A stretch of DNA of 64,000 bases from Ailurus styani (GCA_002007465.1 LNAC01000861.1:334458-398457), one strand, 5' to 3'. Shown: positions 10,645-21,990, numbered from the stretch's first letter. Made by a program: numbers and translations. The notes: generated by a model not told the origin, from the letters alone.

Positions 10645-13330
10645 ATGAGCAATTCCATACAAAATAGAAAGAGCAAAATTTTATTAGTTAATCTTAGAAT
10701 GACAAAGTATCGTTTATTGGTCACAAAAACCAATCCTGGTACAACCCTACACAAGAATGTAAATATTAGGAAGCAGGTATCATCAGGAGTCAACTTGGAG
10801 ATTGTCTAGTAGAATGACAATCTGACACTTTACCTATAGCCTTCCAATCCAAGCATATGTGTTATATTATTAACTAGTGAGTTAGTTTGGATGAGAAAGA
10901 TGATTCTTTAGGTGAAAAAGACCAGAACCATCTAGGATTTGAGAACCTCTGTAGTGGGAATTATGTTAAATTCATCTCACAAGATTTCAACACAAATCCT
11001 AAATGTAAAAGCATGGAGGGTAAATTTGGGGGTGGGAAGCCAGGGTAGGAAAAGAAGACAACCAACTGAGGGGGGTGGCAAATGTGTTTGCATGCCTCTT
11101 GCATAGACAACAATGGGCACTTCTTAATTTTACAAATTTTAACCTCTTTAAGCAGGGAAATCCCATATTTCTACCAAAAGTTGAAAGGCCCACCTTAGAA
11201 GTGTGAAACAGGTGTGGGGGTTGTTGATGGTTTAGTGGAATGACTGTATAATTTATTGTCCAAACCAAGACACTATTTAGAGCAAAAAGGAGTGCTATTA
11301 ATAACTATGCCAAGGCAACAAGCATAAATTGAGATGGTCCAGGACAATCTTGGACACATGTTCACTCTGTAAATTAGAGTCATATATTTTGGGCCATTTT
11401 TACTGTGAGGAGCCTGGAATAGTGATTCTGGTAAACAGTCCCTTGAAACTTACCTTTTGTGCTTTCCACATGAATATCTCGACCAAAAGGAAAAAAAAAA
11501 ATAGAGAAAGAAGCAGGCAGCACAGTGCACTATTTCTTGATGAAGGACAGCCTCTTGGGGAAGGATTGATTTGTAAGGATGTTGTCTTAGAATTCATGTC
11601 CCTCTCAAGGAAATTACCAGTCATTAGGGATTTGAACAAATCTTTTACTGCAGTTTTCCTCATATCAGTTGCAAATAGAGAGTCTGTTTAATTTTGCAAA
11701 ATTTCTTTTCATATGCATCTAATTAAAGTATCTGTTGAGTCCATCATGTTGTGTTCAAGTTAATTGAATAGAAAAAAATTTTAATGGTCCTCTATTAGAT
11801 TTTCCTGGTTAATGTCACAGGCATCTATTGATTTTTTTTAATTAGAGATTTTTGTTAATGGATTTGCACAAATTAAAATCTGTCTAATAACTAGTGCTCC
11901 TCTGGCAGTACTCAGGACACTTGCTGAGATTTTGGCAAGCCTCCTTGGTGGAATTTTGGGGAGTCTGCCTTTTCAATGACAGATTCTAAAGAATGCTAAA
12001 ATAAGATTAGAATTCCTGCTGATAGACTTCACTACTCTGTGGGGTATTTTTCCTCCTCTTAAAAATAAGATTTTTAGAGAGATTCTAAGGGAGACAAGTA
12101 TATAGATAGTAACACTCATTTGCACCCAAACACAGACTATCAAGCCTAATGTACTAGATGCCAGAGGAATTGCTGGAACGCTAGGTAGAAATTTGTGTAA
12201 CTGATTTTTGGGCTTGCCTATAATGAAAGCAGAATCACTGAAGGGCCAGCTTGGATTTTTAACATGGCTGCAAATATAAAAAACTATTGTATCCAGGGTG
12301 ATTAAATTATAATGCACTCCTCAATTACCACTCCTTTAGCATCCTCAAAACACAAATAAAAGAAGCCCCAACAGTTGTCAGGAGGTCTTGGTTAATCTTC
12401 GAAAGGATATTTACTCATGTTTTCTTTGTTTTGTTTTGTTTTCTAAGGCTTAAATTTAGCCCTAGACTTGACACCCCACAGTCCTGTTCTTGGTGGTTTA
12501 AGAGGATTTAAGGTCAGAAAGGAGTTGCACAATATTCCTACTGTAACTTGTTTCTTCCTAGCACATCACTTAAAATTCATTCTAGACTTGAGTCTGCAAT
12601 AAGACAAAGAGAAGCCTGAGGGAAGCTCAAGGGTAAAATAAAGCATCTTCAAGGTCAACATCTGGACTGGGAGAAAGACAAAGATGAGGTAACAGCAAAG
12701 GAAAAAGGAAGCCTTCACCTTCACAGACTAGTGAGCTTTGGAGCTTCTCAGAGCACACCTATTCCCTTTTAAAAATGGCAGAAGAAAGGTCCTCTAGTAA
12801 ACCTCATCTTCACAGAATCAGATTACAGGAGAATTATCATTGGTCACTCTTAACCAACAGTCCAGTTGACCTAGCAGGTGCCACATCAAGTCTATGCAGA
12901 CTCAACCCAATCTCACTGCCACACGAGAAAAAAATGTTAATTCATTTCCTTTTATTCCTGTGAAACCATTCCCAAGGAATAAAATCAGGAAGTCACCAAA
13001 GACAAAGCCCACTTAGTTTCATGTGTTGCCTAAAGATCCTCCCATTTATACTTTTCAGGTTCTGTTGACCCAAATCATGCCCATGCTAGACCTCCATGAA
13101 AACTGCCTGCACTCTACCACTAAAATTCTTCTCATCTCTCCTGTATCTGAATACTGCAGTGCATACAACATACAGAATAAACTTGAGTGCTTAATCATAC
13201 AGTGTTTTTCATTATCTTTTAGTGATTTCAAATAAATCATAGGGAGGTAATATTTGGAATATATATTTGTGCAATTTTCTCTTATACTTCCTGATATTGA
13301 CTTCCCCACCAACTCCCCATCCTTCTAAAA
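10645..13330. other. Unique sequence, no gene seen
   Basis: AT-rich, repeat-poor DNA with only short chance frames. The part at 11690-11905 has clustered homeodomain-type words and is listed as a candidate ancient element. Confidence 0.5.
11690..11905. promoter_or_regulatory. Candidate conserved non-coding element
   Basis: Contains ATATGCAT close to TAATTAAA (11720-11727), plus further TTAATTG and TTAATTAG cores and a homopolymer-rich but non-repeat context. Motif clustering is the only evidence. Confidence 0.22.
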
Positions 13331-13380
13331 CACACCACTTTCCTTCTTTCTTTCTTTTCTTTACTTCTTTCTATTTCCTT

Positions 13381-13408
13381 CTAATATATGTTTCAAAACA
13401 TATATTAG
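13381..13408. repeat. Near-perfect 28-bp palindrome
   Basis: Two perfectly complementary 13-base arms (CTAATATATGTTT and its complement) separated by 2 bases. It directly follows a pyrimidine tract (13337-13380). It may be hairpin-forming or the relic of a small inverted-repeat transposon. Confidence 0.8.
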
Positions 13409-13424
13409 GAGTGTCCCAAGAGTA

Positions 13425-13885
13425 ATTGATATAATAACAATCAGCATTTTTATACTGCTTACTACGTGCCAGTCACTATTGTGAGCACTTTCATGTGAAA
13501 ACCCATGTAATCTGCACAATATCTCTGCAATGTAGGTAATATTATTTTTTAAAATATTTTATTTATTTATTTGACAGAGAGAGAGATTACAAGTAGGTAG
13601 AGAGGCAGGCAGAGAGAGAGGAGGAAGCAGCCTCCCTGCTGAGCAAGGAGCCCAACTAGGGGCTCGATCCCAGGACCCTGAGATCATGACCTGGTCTGAA
13701 GGCAGAGGCTTAACCCACTGAGCCACCCAGGTGCACCTGTAGGTAATATTATTATTCGTTTTACTGGTGAAGAAACTGAGGCCCCGAGAAGCTACAGAAC
13801 TTGTTGAAGGTCACAAATCTAGCAAGTGATGGAGCAGAAATCCAAATTCAGTGGTATTGTGTCAATGTGTGCTCTTAACCATCCC
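13425..13885 (-). repeat. MIR split by a SINE
   Basis: Antisense MIR in two halves: 13425-13546 ('tactacgtgccagtcactat') and 13738-13885 ('gtgaagaaactgaggccccg', then 'gctcttaaccatccc'). A younger CAN-SINE separates the halves, and removing it rejoins the MIR exactly. Confidence 0.9.
13547..13737 (-). mobile_element. CAN-SINE inserted in MIR
   Basis: Reverse-complement SINE of the 'attacaagtaggtagagagg' subtype. A perfect 16-bp target duplication TGTAGGTAATATTATT lies at 13531-13546 and 13738-13753. The intact duplication indicates a fairly recent insertion. Confidence 0.97.
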
Positions 13886-14423
13886 ACCAAACAGAGAGAA
13901 AGAGTTTAAGTTAAACTTCAGATACCTGAATTGGTTTTCGAAGCAAACTGAAGACCCGACATTCAGTTTATGTTATAGACAAGCTCCTAGGTGGCAGACC
14001 ACGAGCCAGTAGAGAGCAAAGGTGGCCTGAACAGGTGTGGTTCATGAAAAGAGAAAGGCTGGGCTAAGACTTCAAGACAGAGGCACCTACCTGCTCACTC
14101 TGCAGGTCCGATAAAACCATTCACTCATCCCTGGGGACCAGACCAGAAGCCAGAAGCACTGGGCCACTCCACATGGTCATCCAGGGATGGACAATGTAGA
14201 CTAGATCAGAAGACTCCTTTTCTTCTCCCAAACTTCCGTAAAAATGCGCTAAGCTCTCTCTCATATCCAAATACCATTTTGAAGTGGTGAGGTAGGAGTA
14301 CAGTCTAAAAGAATGAGCAATTGCCTGAAGAAACTGAGTCATCCAAAACCATGCTTACGCCAGCTCTGTTTGGAAGGAGAACTTTGCATAGAACGAAGGC
14401 TCTGGAGGGGAAATGTTTAGATC
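13886..14423. other. Unique sequence, no gene seen
   Basis: No recognisable feature beyond short chance frames. Confidence 0.5.
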
Positions 14424-14436
14424 AAAAATGATTACA

Positions 14437-14629
14437 GGGATGCCTGGGTGGCTCAGTTGGTTAAGCAGCTGCTTCAGCTCGGGTCATGATCCCAGGGTCC
14501 TGGCATTGAGTCCCACATCGGGCTCCTTGCTCGGCGGGGAGCCTGCTTCTCCCTCTGCCTGCCCCTCTCCCTGCTTGTGCTCTCTCTTTCTCGCTCTGAC
14601 AAATAAATAAATAAATAAAATCTTTAAAA
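14437..14629 (+). mobile_element. CAN-SINE
   Basis: Full-length type with head 'gcctgggtggctcagttggt', a CT-rich body, and an (AAAT)n tail ending in AATAAA and a TCTTT-like terminator. Flanked by AAAAATGATTACA (14424-14436) and ACAAATGATTGCA (14630-14642), a 13-bp duplication with two changes. Confidence 0.95.
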
Positions 14630-14642
14630 ACAAATGATTGCA

Positions 14643-16344
14643 GTATTATTCTCTGACAAGTTTCAGTTGCGCCCTCTACCAAGTGAGGTAGGGTTTGTCA
14701 CAAAACTCAGATAAACTAGAAAAAATATTAAGATCATTTTCATTGTACATCTAAATTGTTCTTTGAGCAAATCTGAAACCTCACCATTTGGCTACAGGAT
14801 TAGGTATTTTCTCCTCTGCAAGCTAAGCCCCTTAAGATTAAGGAGTGGTATATCCTTCTTTTGTATTTCCTGCTGGCTCAGCTCACAAGTGGGTGAAGCA
14901 GGTGGCCAGGAATATTTGTTGACACACTGCCCCAAGTCCTAGTGAAGGGAATGAATCTCTCTAGTACCTTTTCCCAGCCAATTAAAAGAGAGAAAATTAC
15001 ACACTTATGTTGTTCTGTTTGGAACGATTTTCTTTCCTCGCATCTAACTGTCTTGGTAAGTGTTGGTTTGGGAATCAAATTTGGCCTGGCTACAGCCTCC
15101 TCTGACTGTGTTATAACCCCAGGAGCAGCTTCAAAACCAGACAGGCCAATTAGTGGCGCATCTAATTTTTGTAATTTCCAAAACCCTCCATCACAATGAG
15201 GCTATTACAGGAAAATTAACCTCTAGCAGTTGAAATCACTCAGTGTGGAGTTTAGCCAGGGGCACGAAACAAAGCTGACTTATATAGGAAGAAAGCACAG
15301 GGCTTTTCTTTTCAAATGACTATGGGAAAAGTCAGCCAAAATGTGGAAACCTTGTTATTTCACTGACTTTTACATTCTTTTGGCAACTGGACAGCTGAGG
15401 GCAGACTTCAGTGAGGGAGGCAATAGAGTGGAATCAGTTTGGAAGGATAGGATTTCACCCAATGGCCTTGGGTGAATGAGTGTGAAGAACACAAACTAGA
15501 CCAGAGAGTCAGAGAAAGGAGGAAAGAAAACCGCTGCTCAGACAGTGTCTGGCACACAGAGGACAAGATTTGAATGCTTTAATGAACGAATGAAGACTTG
15601 AAGTGGATATGTGTCAGGCAACGTAATCAGGTATATTCTCAAAGAATGGAGAGTTGAACAGATTCTTTTAAAAAATCAAATCTGAAGTAAATTCTGTTAG
15701 TGAAATATGCCAGGACCTGTTATTGTTATGTTTTAATAAGGGGGGGAAGGTAGTTTTTGAGAAATCTAGTTTTGCAAATTTGTGACTTTTTTTTTTTTTT
15801 TTAAATAACACAGACCATTTTTGGCGACTTGACCTGATACCTTCTCAGGAAGTAAAACCTAAAGAGGAGCTTCACACACTTCACACACCAGACCAATGCC
15901 ACAAAGCCCCCAGGCGACTCCTTCCTTGAAACATGTAGACAGCAAGCTTTTACCTCCCTTACTATATACTGAAAGGAATCTCAGAGTTCTGAGAAGCTGC
16001 CTTGTCTACAAATATAATCTGAAGTTCTGGGTGGTATTTCTTCAACAAGCAAACCGCATTAGAAGTCCCCTTTAGTTTAAAAGAATTTAGCGGGGAGCTC
16101 TACTCATTTACCAGGTTGATGAAATGAAACTTCCAGCTACTTGGTATTAAAGGCGCCAGTAGGATGTGAAATTTCTTATTGGACCTGTCTGATGCTCTCT
16201 CCAGGATGTAAGCTTATTGCTGTTTATGCAGCCTGGCCAGTGAGGATGAACACCTACCTCCCCAGTCCACACGTCTGGACAGCGCAACTGAGTCGGTGCA
16301 GGGAATTCAGAGCTCCTCCCTGGGACTTGTCAGGCAGGCGTAGG
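14643..16344. other. Unique sequence, possible ancient non-coding element
   Basis: Holds a poly(T) run at about 15788-15802. A stretch at 15110-15400 (around 'caggccaattagtggcgcat') has the look of ancient non-coding DNA. No gene or exon is recognised. Confidence 0.4.
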
Positions 16345-16360
16345 AAGGAGCAGTGTTTCT

Positions 16361-16374
16361 TTTTTTTCTTTTCT

Positions 16375-16405
<31 letters not shown>

Positions 16406-16717
16406 ATCTTTCTTTTTTCTTTCTTTCTCTCTTCCTTCCTTCCTTCATTTTCTTCCTTTCTTCGTTTTCTTCCTTTCTTCCTTTCCTTTTCTTTTCTTTC
16501 TTTCCTCTCTCTTTCTCTCTCTCTTTCTTTCCTTCTTTTTCTTTCTTAAGATTTTATTTATTTACAGAGAGAGAGAGCACAAGCAGGGGGAGCTGGAAAG
16601 GAAGAATCAAGTTGCCCACTGAGTAGGGAACCAGATTCAGGGCTCCATCCCTGGACCCTGGGGTCATGATCTGAGCTGAAGGCAGATGCTTGACTGACTG
16701 AGCCACACGGGCACCCC
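16361..16717 (-). mobile_element. CAN-SINE with a hugely expanded pyrimidine tail
   Basis: The SINE proper is 16546-16717 in reverse orientation. Its A-rich tail, seen here as the complementary strand, has become an irregular CTTT/CCTT tract of about 185 bp (16361-16545). The outer flanks AGGAGCAGTGTTTCTT (16345-16360) and AGGAACAATATTTCTT (16718-16733) are a decayed 16-bp target duplication, so the tract belongs to the insertion. Frames through the tract encode only Phe/Leu/Ser runs. Confidence 0.9.
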
Positions 16718-16734
16718 AGGAACAATATTTCTTA

Positions 16735-16880
16735 TACTTCACTGCACATAAATTGCGTGAGGATTCTTTGAAAAATGCAGATTCTGACTAAGAACTCAGG
16801 AGTTCGAAATGGGGCCAGGATTAAGTATTTGTAACAAGCTTGAAGTTAATGCTGGTGCTGCTGGCTTAGGCACCGTATTT
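16735..16880. mobile_element. MER5-type hAT MITE remnant
   Basis: Contains 'aaatgcagattctgactaag', 'taacaagcttgaagttaatg' and 'ctggtgctgctggcttaggc' in the order found in MER5A/B. These are short non-autonomous hAT (Charlie) elements. No coding capacity. Confidence 0.7.
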
Positions 16881-17540
16881 TGAAATACAAGGCATGGCAT
16901 TTCTTTGGAATCAAAAATAAAACTTGTGGAGTTCAGTCTCTGTTTTATTTTATTTTTTTTATTACTATCTGTGTAAGCACATAAATACCAGCTTAAGAAC
17001 TTGCAAGCTGCGAAGAGCTGTGGTTATGGGGGGGGTATAGAATTAAAAATGCAACAATTTTTAGGGGGGGAGATCAAGTAAACATTATCCTTCACATGGG
17101 ACCAAATGAGGCAGAATTCTGTGCTCCTATTCAGGGCTACATCAACTGAAGGTTTGAAGTTCAGGGAAGTAGCTTAACCTTTACAAAAGCACAGGAAAAA
17201 TGCTGCTGAGATGGGCATTAATCAGAAGGCAGGAGGAGAGTAATCCTAAATGGCTTCCCTTATAGCAATAATAAATAATCAACAATTTTCACTTTGGCCC
17301 TATGTAAAGGCTTTCAAACCACTTTGCATATTTAATGCCTGTAATTCTCACATTACTAAATAATAAAATGGAAGACAGATACTTCACTGTTATGGATACA
17401 CAGGCACACCCTACAACTATGTTGTGAAATATGAACATAAATGTGAAAAGGATCAGCTCACCTGACAGAGTCAAAGCCAAGCTATGAATGAATGACAAAG
17501 CTCTGCATTTTACAGAGTCACATTTAAAGATGCTTTCGTG
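16881..17540. other. Unique sequence, no gene seen
   Basis: Contains two G-runs (about 17029-17036 and 17064-17070) but no four-tract G-quadruplex pattern. No gene recognised. Confidence 0.45.
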
Positions 17541-17718
17541 GGTCACCTGGGTGGTTCTGTAGGTTAAGGGCCTGCCTTCAGCTCAGGTCATGATCCCAGG
17601 GTTCTAGGACTGAGCTCCCTGCTCAGCAGGAGTCTGCTTCTTCCTCTGCCTTTCTACTCCACCCCTACCTCCACTTCTGCTCTCTCTCTTTCAAATACAT
17701 AAATGAAATCTTTTTTTT
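17541..17718 (+). mobile_element. CAN-SINE
   Basis: Head 'cacctgggtggttctgtagg', core 'aggtcatgatcccagggttc', pyrimidine body and T-rich end. Flanks TAAAGATGCTTTCGTG (about 17525-17540) and TAAAGGTCCTTTCATG (17719-17734) form a 16-bp duplication with three differences. It is therefore an older copy. Confidence 0.92.
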
Positions 17719-17879
17719 TAAAGGTCCTTTCATGAAACCATTATAGTATAAAACTTTTTCACAAAAACAGCAATCCCAAACAACTTGTAAACCAGAGAGT
17801 AGATTGTCCTTTCCACAGAAAGGACAGAACCAGGAAAAGCCCCAGAAGCATGTATGCTGTGAGTTATAGTGTGTTATTT

Positions 17880-18995
17880 ACACTTCCTGCCAATAATATT
17901 TTTAAAAGACAAAAATAATCTGAAGAAAAAAACAGATTGAACTCGGGATTACACAGAAATATTATATATTGAGATTAGATCATCCAGCCGTATGTCTGCA
18001 AGTTTACTTTAAATGAGAGACAATAAAACACCTGAAGCATGGTTAGGGCATGCATGAATCTTCGAAATCTACAGCTTGAGATTGGAAAAGAGAATTCTAA
18101 CGGCAATGAGAGAGACAATGAGTAATCCACCCCAGGGCTGGATATATGTTTTCTTGTTTAATGATTAGGAGATTAGAAAAAAATGGAATCATTAAAAAAT
18201 CTGTAACATAAAAAAATGGAAAACAAAGCACTCAAACTGTAGATAGAGAATATATACATAATTTTTAAAGACACAGCAGAGAATAAATTTTAAAATATAT
18301 CACTTTGTACTCAAAATTTTCAAAGAAATATGGGCTGTATATTCAAGAAATTACAGATAAAATACAAAAACCAAAAGATTAATATTTGATATGGAAAAGA
18401 GGCTTGCTCGAAAACACACAATTGTTTAAAAAGTAAAGTAAAAAAAGAATTAAAAAAATATAAAACTATAATCACAGATTTAATGTCAGCATTGAAACAT
18501 TAAAGACCGTGTTTCAATCTAATGGAAATTAATTTAGTGTGATGGAGAGCAAACTTGCAAGTATTTCAGAATTTATTGAAAAAGAAAAGAGAGAAATATG
18601 GAGCCCTGATGATGTACAAGGAAGAGAACAAATAATGAGGTAACATACATATAATTGGTGTTTCTGAGAAAGAAGACAAATCAAACAGAAGCAATAATTT
18701 AAAATATGATAGAATCTTTCCTACATTGAATAAAGTCATGATTCTATGGACTGAAACCATTCCTGAGTACACGTGACAATGTAAGTAAAAACTAACTTCC
18801 ACATTTCCACATTTAACCTGGTGAATTTAACTTTAAAGCATAGAGATGACTATAAGTTCTGGTTATTTTTATTGCAGGAAAAAAAAAAGGTCCTTCCATG
18901 CTGACAATAATATTGTCATGCTCACAGATTCTGTGGGTCAAGTGTATGGAGAGCACTCAGTGAGGATTAGTTGAAGACAAAATGTGCCTGAGCTA
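17880..18995 (+). mobile_element. Probable HAL1/L1 ORF1-type remnant
   Basis: A-rich sense strand with ORF1-like texture, for example 'agagaaatatggagccctga' followed by 'aatctttcctacattgaata'. This recalls the half-L1 (HAL1) family, which carries only an ORF1-like gene. No continuous frame survives. Recognition is by composition and scattered words, so it is uncertain. Confidence 0.4.
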
Positions 18996-19012
18996 CAGAT
19001 GTGGGGTATTTT

Positions 19013-19985
19013 TTGTTGTTTTGTTTTTTGTTTTTTGGCTTTTGCAGTAAGGAAAAATGTTCATTAGGAGGACCATCACAGACAAAAGAAAGGATTCCAG
19101 AATTCTATAGAGGCAGACACAAGGGCAGTCATCCATAAGTCTTATGGGAGTCATGAGGAAGGATGCAGAGTGTCTTAGCTTGGTTAATGTGAGGGCAGCA
19201 TGGTCCTTTATGGTTAGGTATTTGATGTGAGCTGTCTGTGTGGTACCCCTCTGTGTGGTTCAGAGGGTGAACCCCCTCTGCAAGGCATGGGGCACTGCCC
19301 TCCTGCAAGGCGAGGAGAATTGCAATGGGTCAAGCATTAATCACCCCCTTCCAGTTAAAAGCGGCTTACAGTTCAAATGACATGGAACTCTATGAGTGAA
19401 AAGAATGAGTTAGATTTGTTAAGCATTAGTCAAATTTACTCCTTCTATAAACGTGCCTGGAAAGAGTTCTGAAATATTGCCAGATAAGGTCTGGTCCGTA
19501 CTGTCCTTCCCCCAGGATAGATAGCCTTTGACCTTAAGACATAATGACTAATGAATATATACCAAACCAGTGACTTAAGACAGAACTAGGTGAGGTCATA
19601 AAACAAAGGAACATGACGGGAGCTCTGTTAAAACTACACAGGCTCCAGGAGACTCGTAATACAGTTAAGAAAAGCAGGCCTCATCAGTTAGACCTTGGAG
19701 AAGTACACCAGGCTCATCTACCAAGGCTCCTTTGATCAGTAAATAAACATCCTGGTTGTGTCTTTGGTCATCCTCTGTTACAATGACATAAATAAAGGAC
19801 CCCGAGCCCTGAGGTTTTTGGGAGACTCCTGGAACATCATTCGAGTCCGTCTCCTCATTCCGCATTCGCCGACGCCGTCCTTTCCTTCGGGGACCCCTGG
19901 ACCTGCTGGAGCTGGACTCCAGCAGGTGTTTCCTGGCATACAAGGGTGGGTGGATTTCTCAAACATCACTGCTTTCTGGGAACAC
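19013..19985 (-). pseudogene. Possible processed retrocopy of an unidentified gene
   Basis: The minus-strand frame 19665-19943 (about 92 codons, opened here by TTG) starts with a Ser/Arg-rich basic segment containing RGPRRKGRRRR. An acidic stretch (NEETDSND) follows, then a non-repetitive C-terminal part with FIYVIVTEDDQRHNQDVYLL and a stop. Upstream in frame there is a TGA seven codons away. The left edge (19013-19042) is a T-rich run that could be the complement of a poly(A) tail, about 620 bp beyond the stop. CpG density is highest at the presumed 5' side (19855-19900), unlike the surrounding DNA. I do not recognise the parent gene and see no clear target duplication. It could equally be a chance frame in an old repeat. 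Confidence 0.3.
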
Positions 19986-19989
19986 AGGC

Positions 19990-20345
19990 TCCAATAATGT
20001 TCAACAGTGTTAATGGCTTATCTCCATCCCACAGCATGGAGGAACTTAGCTGGGAATCTTTGATGGTTGGAGATGACCTGAAGGCTTCTTTAGTCACACA
20101 TCTGGTGCGTTGGCCAGCATGTCCTGAGGGCTAAGATGGCAGACTGAAGTGTGGCCTCTCTGTGGAGCTTGGCTTTCTCACAGCATGACCACCTCAGAGT
20201 GACTGGACTTGCTCCACAGCAGTTCAGGGTGACAGGAGTGCATTTGCTGAGGAAATTAGACAGAACGGCATTCCTTTCTGTGGCCCAGTCTTGGCCATCA
20301 TATAGCATCACTCCCACCTTATACTAGTGGTCCAAGAAGCCACAG
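19990..20345 (-). repeat. Possible old LTR-type fragment
   Basis: On the minus strand the order of 'gctggccaacgcaccagatg', 'cttcaggtcatctccaacca' and 'cccagctaagttcctccatg' resembles the 3' half of MaLR-type LTRs. Strongly diverged; low certainty. Confidence 0.3.
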
Positions 20346-20743
20346 GACCCCAGCTGAGAGGAAATAGATGCTCCATTCCAACTGCAAGAGTGTCAAAGAA
20401 TTTGTGGCCTTTTAAAATCAGCCAAAACCAACTCTCTGACTATAAATGATATCTATTCTGCCACATGAAGAACATCCTTACTCCCTCTACCAAGATACCC
20501 AGTCTCATCCGATTGCAGCAGCCATGCAAGGTCTAGGATATGATTATCCAAACTGGATCTGGGTGCAGATGAAGTTCTTCAATGTGGGTCTTCCAGTATG
20601 GTTCCGTTCCTTCTGGTGATCTGGGAGCACCTCAGACGCATCACCTCTGTCTTGCCCAACCAATAAATAATAGTGGGACAGGCATAAGATATTAGATAAT
20701 AAGATGAGAGAAGGCATATTCCTGTTTAAAAACAGGGGAATGG
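20346..20743. other. Unique sequence, no gene seen
   Basis: No recognisable feature. Confidence 0.4.
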
Positions 20744-20943
20744 AGTGCCTGGGTGGCTCAGTTGGTTAAGCATCTGCCTTCAGCTCAGGTCATGATCTCA
20801 GGATCCTGAGTTTGAGCCCCACATTGGGCTCCTTGCTCAGCAGGGAGCCTGCTTCTTCCTCTCCCCCCTCTCCCCCTCCACTTGTGCTTGCTCCCTCTTT
20901 CTGTCTTGCAAAAATAAATAAATAAATAAAATCTTTAAAAAAA
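20744..20943 (+). mobile_element. CAN-SINE
   Basis: Head 'tgcctgggtggctcagttgg', a C-rich body and an (AAAT)n tail closing with AATAAAATCTTT. GGAATGGAG before it and GAAATGGAG after it suggest a partly decayed duplication. Confidence 0.95.
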
Positions 20944-21011
20944 CCCAGAGAAATGGAGGGCACACAGCAGTCACTGTGATTAGGGCTCTGTTCTATCCTT
21001 TGGGTGTTCTT

Positions 21012-21192
21012 TGTATCAGGGTTCTCTAGAGAGACAGAACCAGGAGTATGTATGTGTGTGTAGAGAATAACATGTGTGTGTACATGTGCATAAATATGTA
21101 CATAAATAAATGTAAACTTCTAGAGAAAGATGTATATGTATGTGTGTGTGTATATATATATATAGATGTGAATATATATATATATAGATGTG

Positions 21193-21225
<33 letters not shown>

Positions 21226-21590
21226 CTGTCCAGAGAGAAAGATTCATTTTAAGGAACTGATTCATGCAATCCTAGAGGCTATCAGGTCTGAAATCTGCAG
21301 GCAGCCTGCAGACCCAGGGGCAGATAATCCTGCAGCTGGAGCCCAGAGGCAGTCTGGAGGCAGAATTCCTTCTTTTTTGGGGGACTTCAGTCTTTTCTCC
21401 TAGGACCTTCAACTGATTGGATGAGGCCCATCCACATTATGGAGGGTAATCGACTTTACTTAAAGTCTGCTGATGTACATGTTAGTCACATCTAAAAAAT
21501 ACCTTCACAGCAACATTTACATGGGAATTTGACCCAAAACTAGACACCATAGCTTAGCCGAGTTGTTGACACGTAAAATTAATGATCACA
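21012..21590 (-). mobile_element. LTR-type repeat (MaLR/ERVL-like) with internal microsatellite
   Basis: It starts 'tgtatcagggttctctagag' and ends 'acgtaaaattaatgatcaca', the complement of a TG...CA-bounded LTR. The blocks 'ccttcaactgattggatgag' and 'cacattatggagggtaatcg' are typical of a widespread old mammalian LTR. The usual short TA/TC patch near one end has expanded here into the TG/TA tract at 21049-21230. Non-coding. Confidence 0.65.
21049..21230. repeat. Compound TG/TA microsatellite with a 23-bp tandem unit
   Basis: TG- and TA-rich tract in which a unit ending 'tagatgtgaa' preceded by about 14 bases of alternating TA is repeated in tandem (about 21150-21215). It gives rise to Tyr/Ile-rich spurious frames on both strands. 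Confidence 0.85.
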
Positions 21591-21794
21591 TTGTTCTTCC
21601 TGGTTCTTGACTCTGCCCACTGTTCCTTTCCCAAGGAAAGTTTTGTTTGCAAATGAATAGTGAGCTCAGGCCTGGAGCCCAAAGGCCTCCGTACATTGTA
21701 CTGTTTGTACTGTCTGTCTTTGGAGTAAAGCTTCTGCCTCCCCTTCTTCCTCCTCCTCATTATATAAAAGCTAACTCTCAAAAATATACCCTAT

Positions 21795-21990
21795 GCTGTC
21801 CTAGGTATGCTGCATGAATGAACTCACCTAATCCTCACCATAGCCCTGTCAGAGAGGTACAACTTTTTCTCTTTCATTCAGGGCAGAAAATGAAGCAACT
21901 GGAGAGGGATTTGCACAAAATCACACAGCCTTACTCAGCAGAGCTGGGATTCTAACCAAGTACTTTGTCCACACGCTTTCAACTACTGTG
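21795..21990 (-). repeat. MIR-type SINE remnant
   Basis: Antisense MIR: 'aactcacctaatcctcacca', then a degraded 'gaaaatgaagcaactggaga', 'aaaatcacacagccttactc' and 'agctgggattctaaccaagt'. Confidence 0.85.

Noticed and set aside
16141..16626. 161-codon plus-strand frame
   Set aside because: About half of it is Phe/Leu/Ser encoded by the CTTT tract, ending inside a SINE.
17029..17070. Possible G-quadruplex from two G-runs
   Set aside because: Only two runs about 30 bases apart, not the four required.
19665..19943. Calling the 92-codon frame a functional gene
   Set aside because: It lacks an ATG start, an upstream TGA lies seven codons before it, and no parent was recognised. Kept only as a low-confidence pseudogene.
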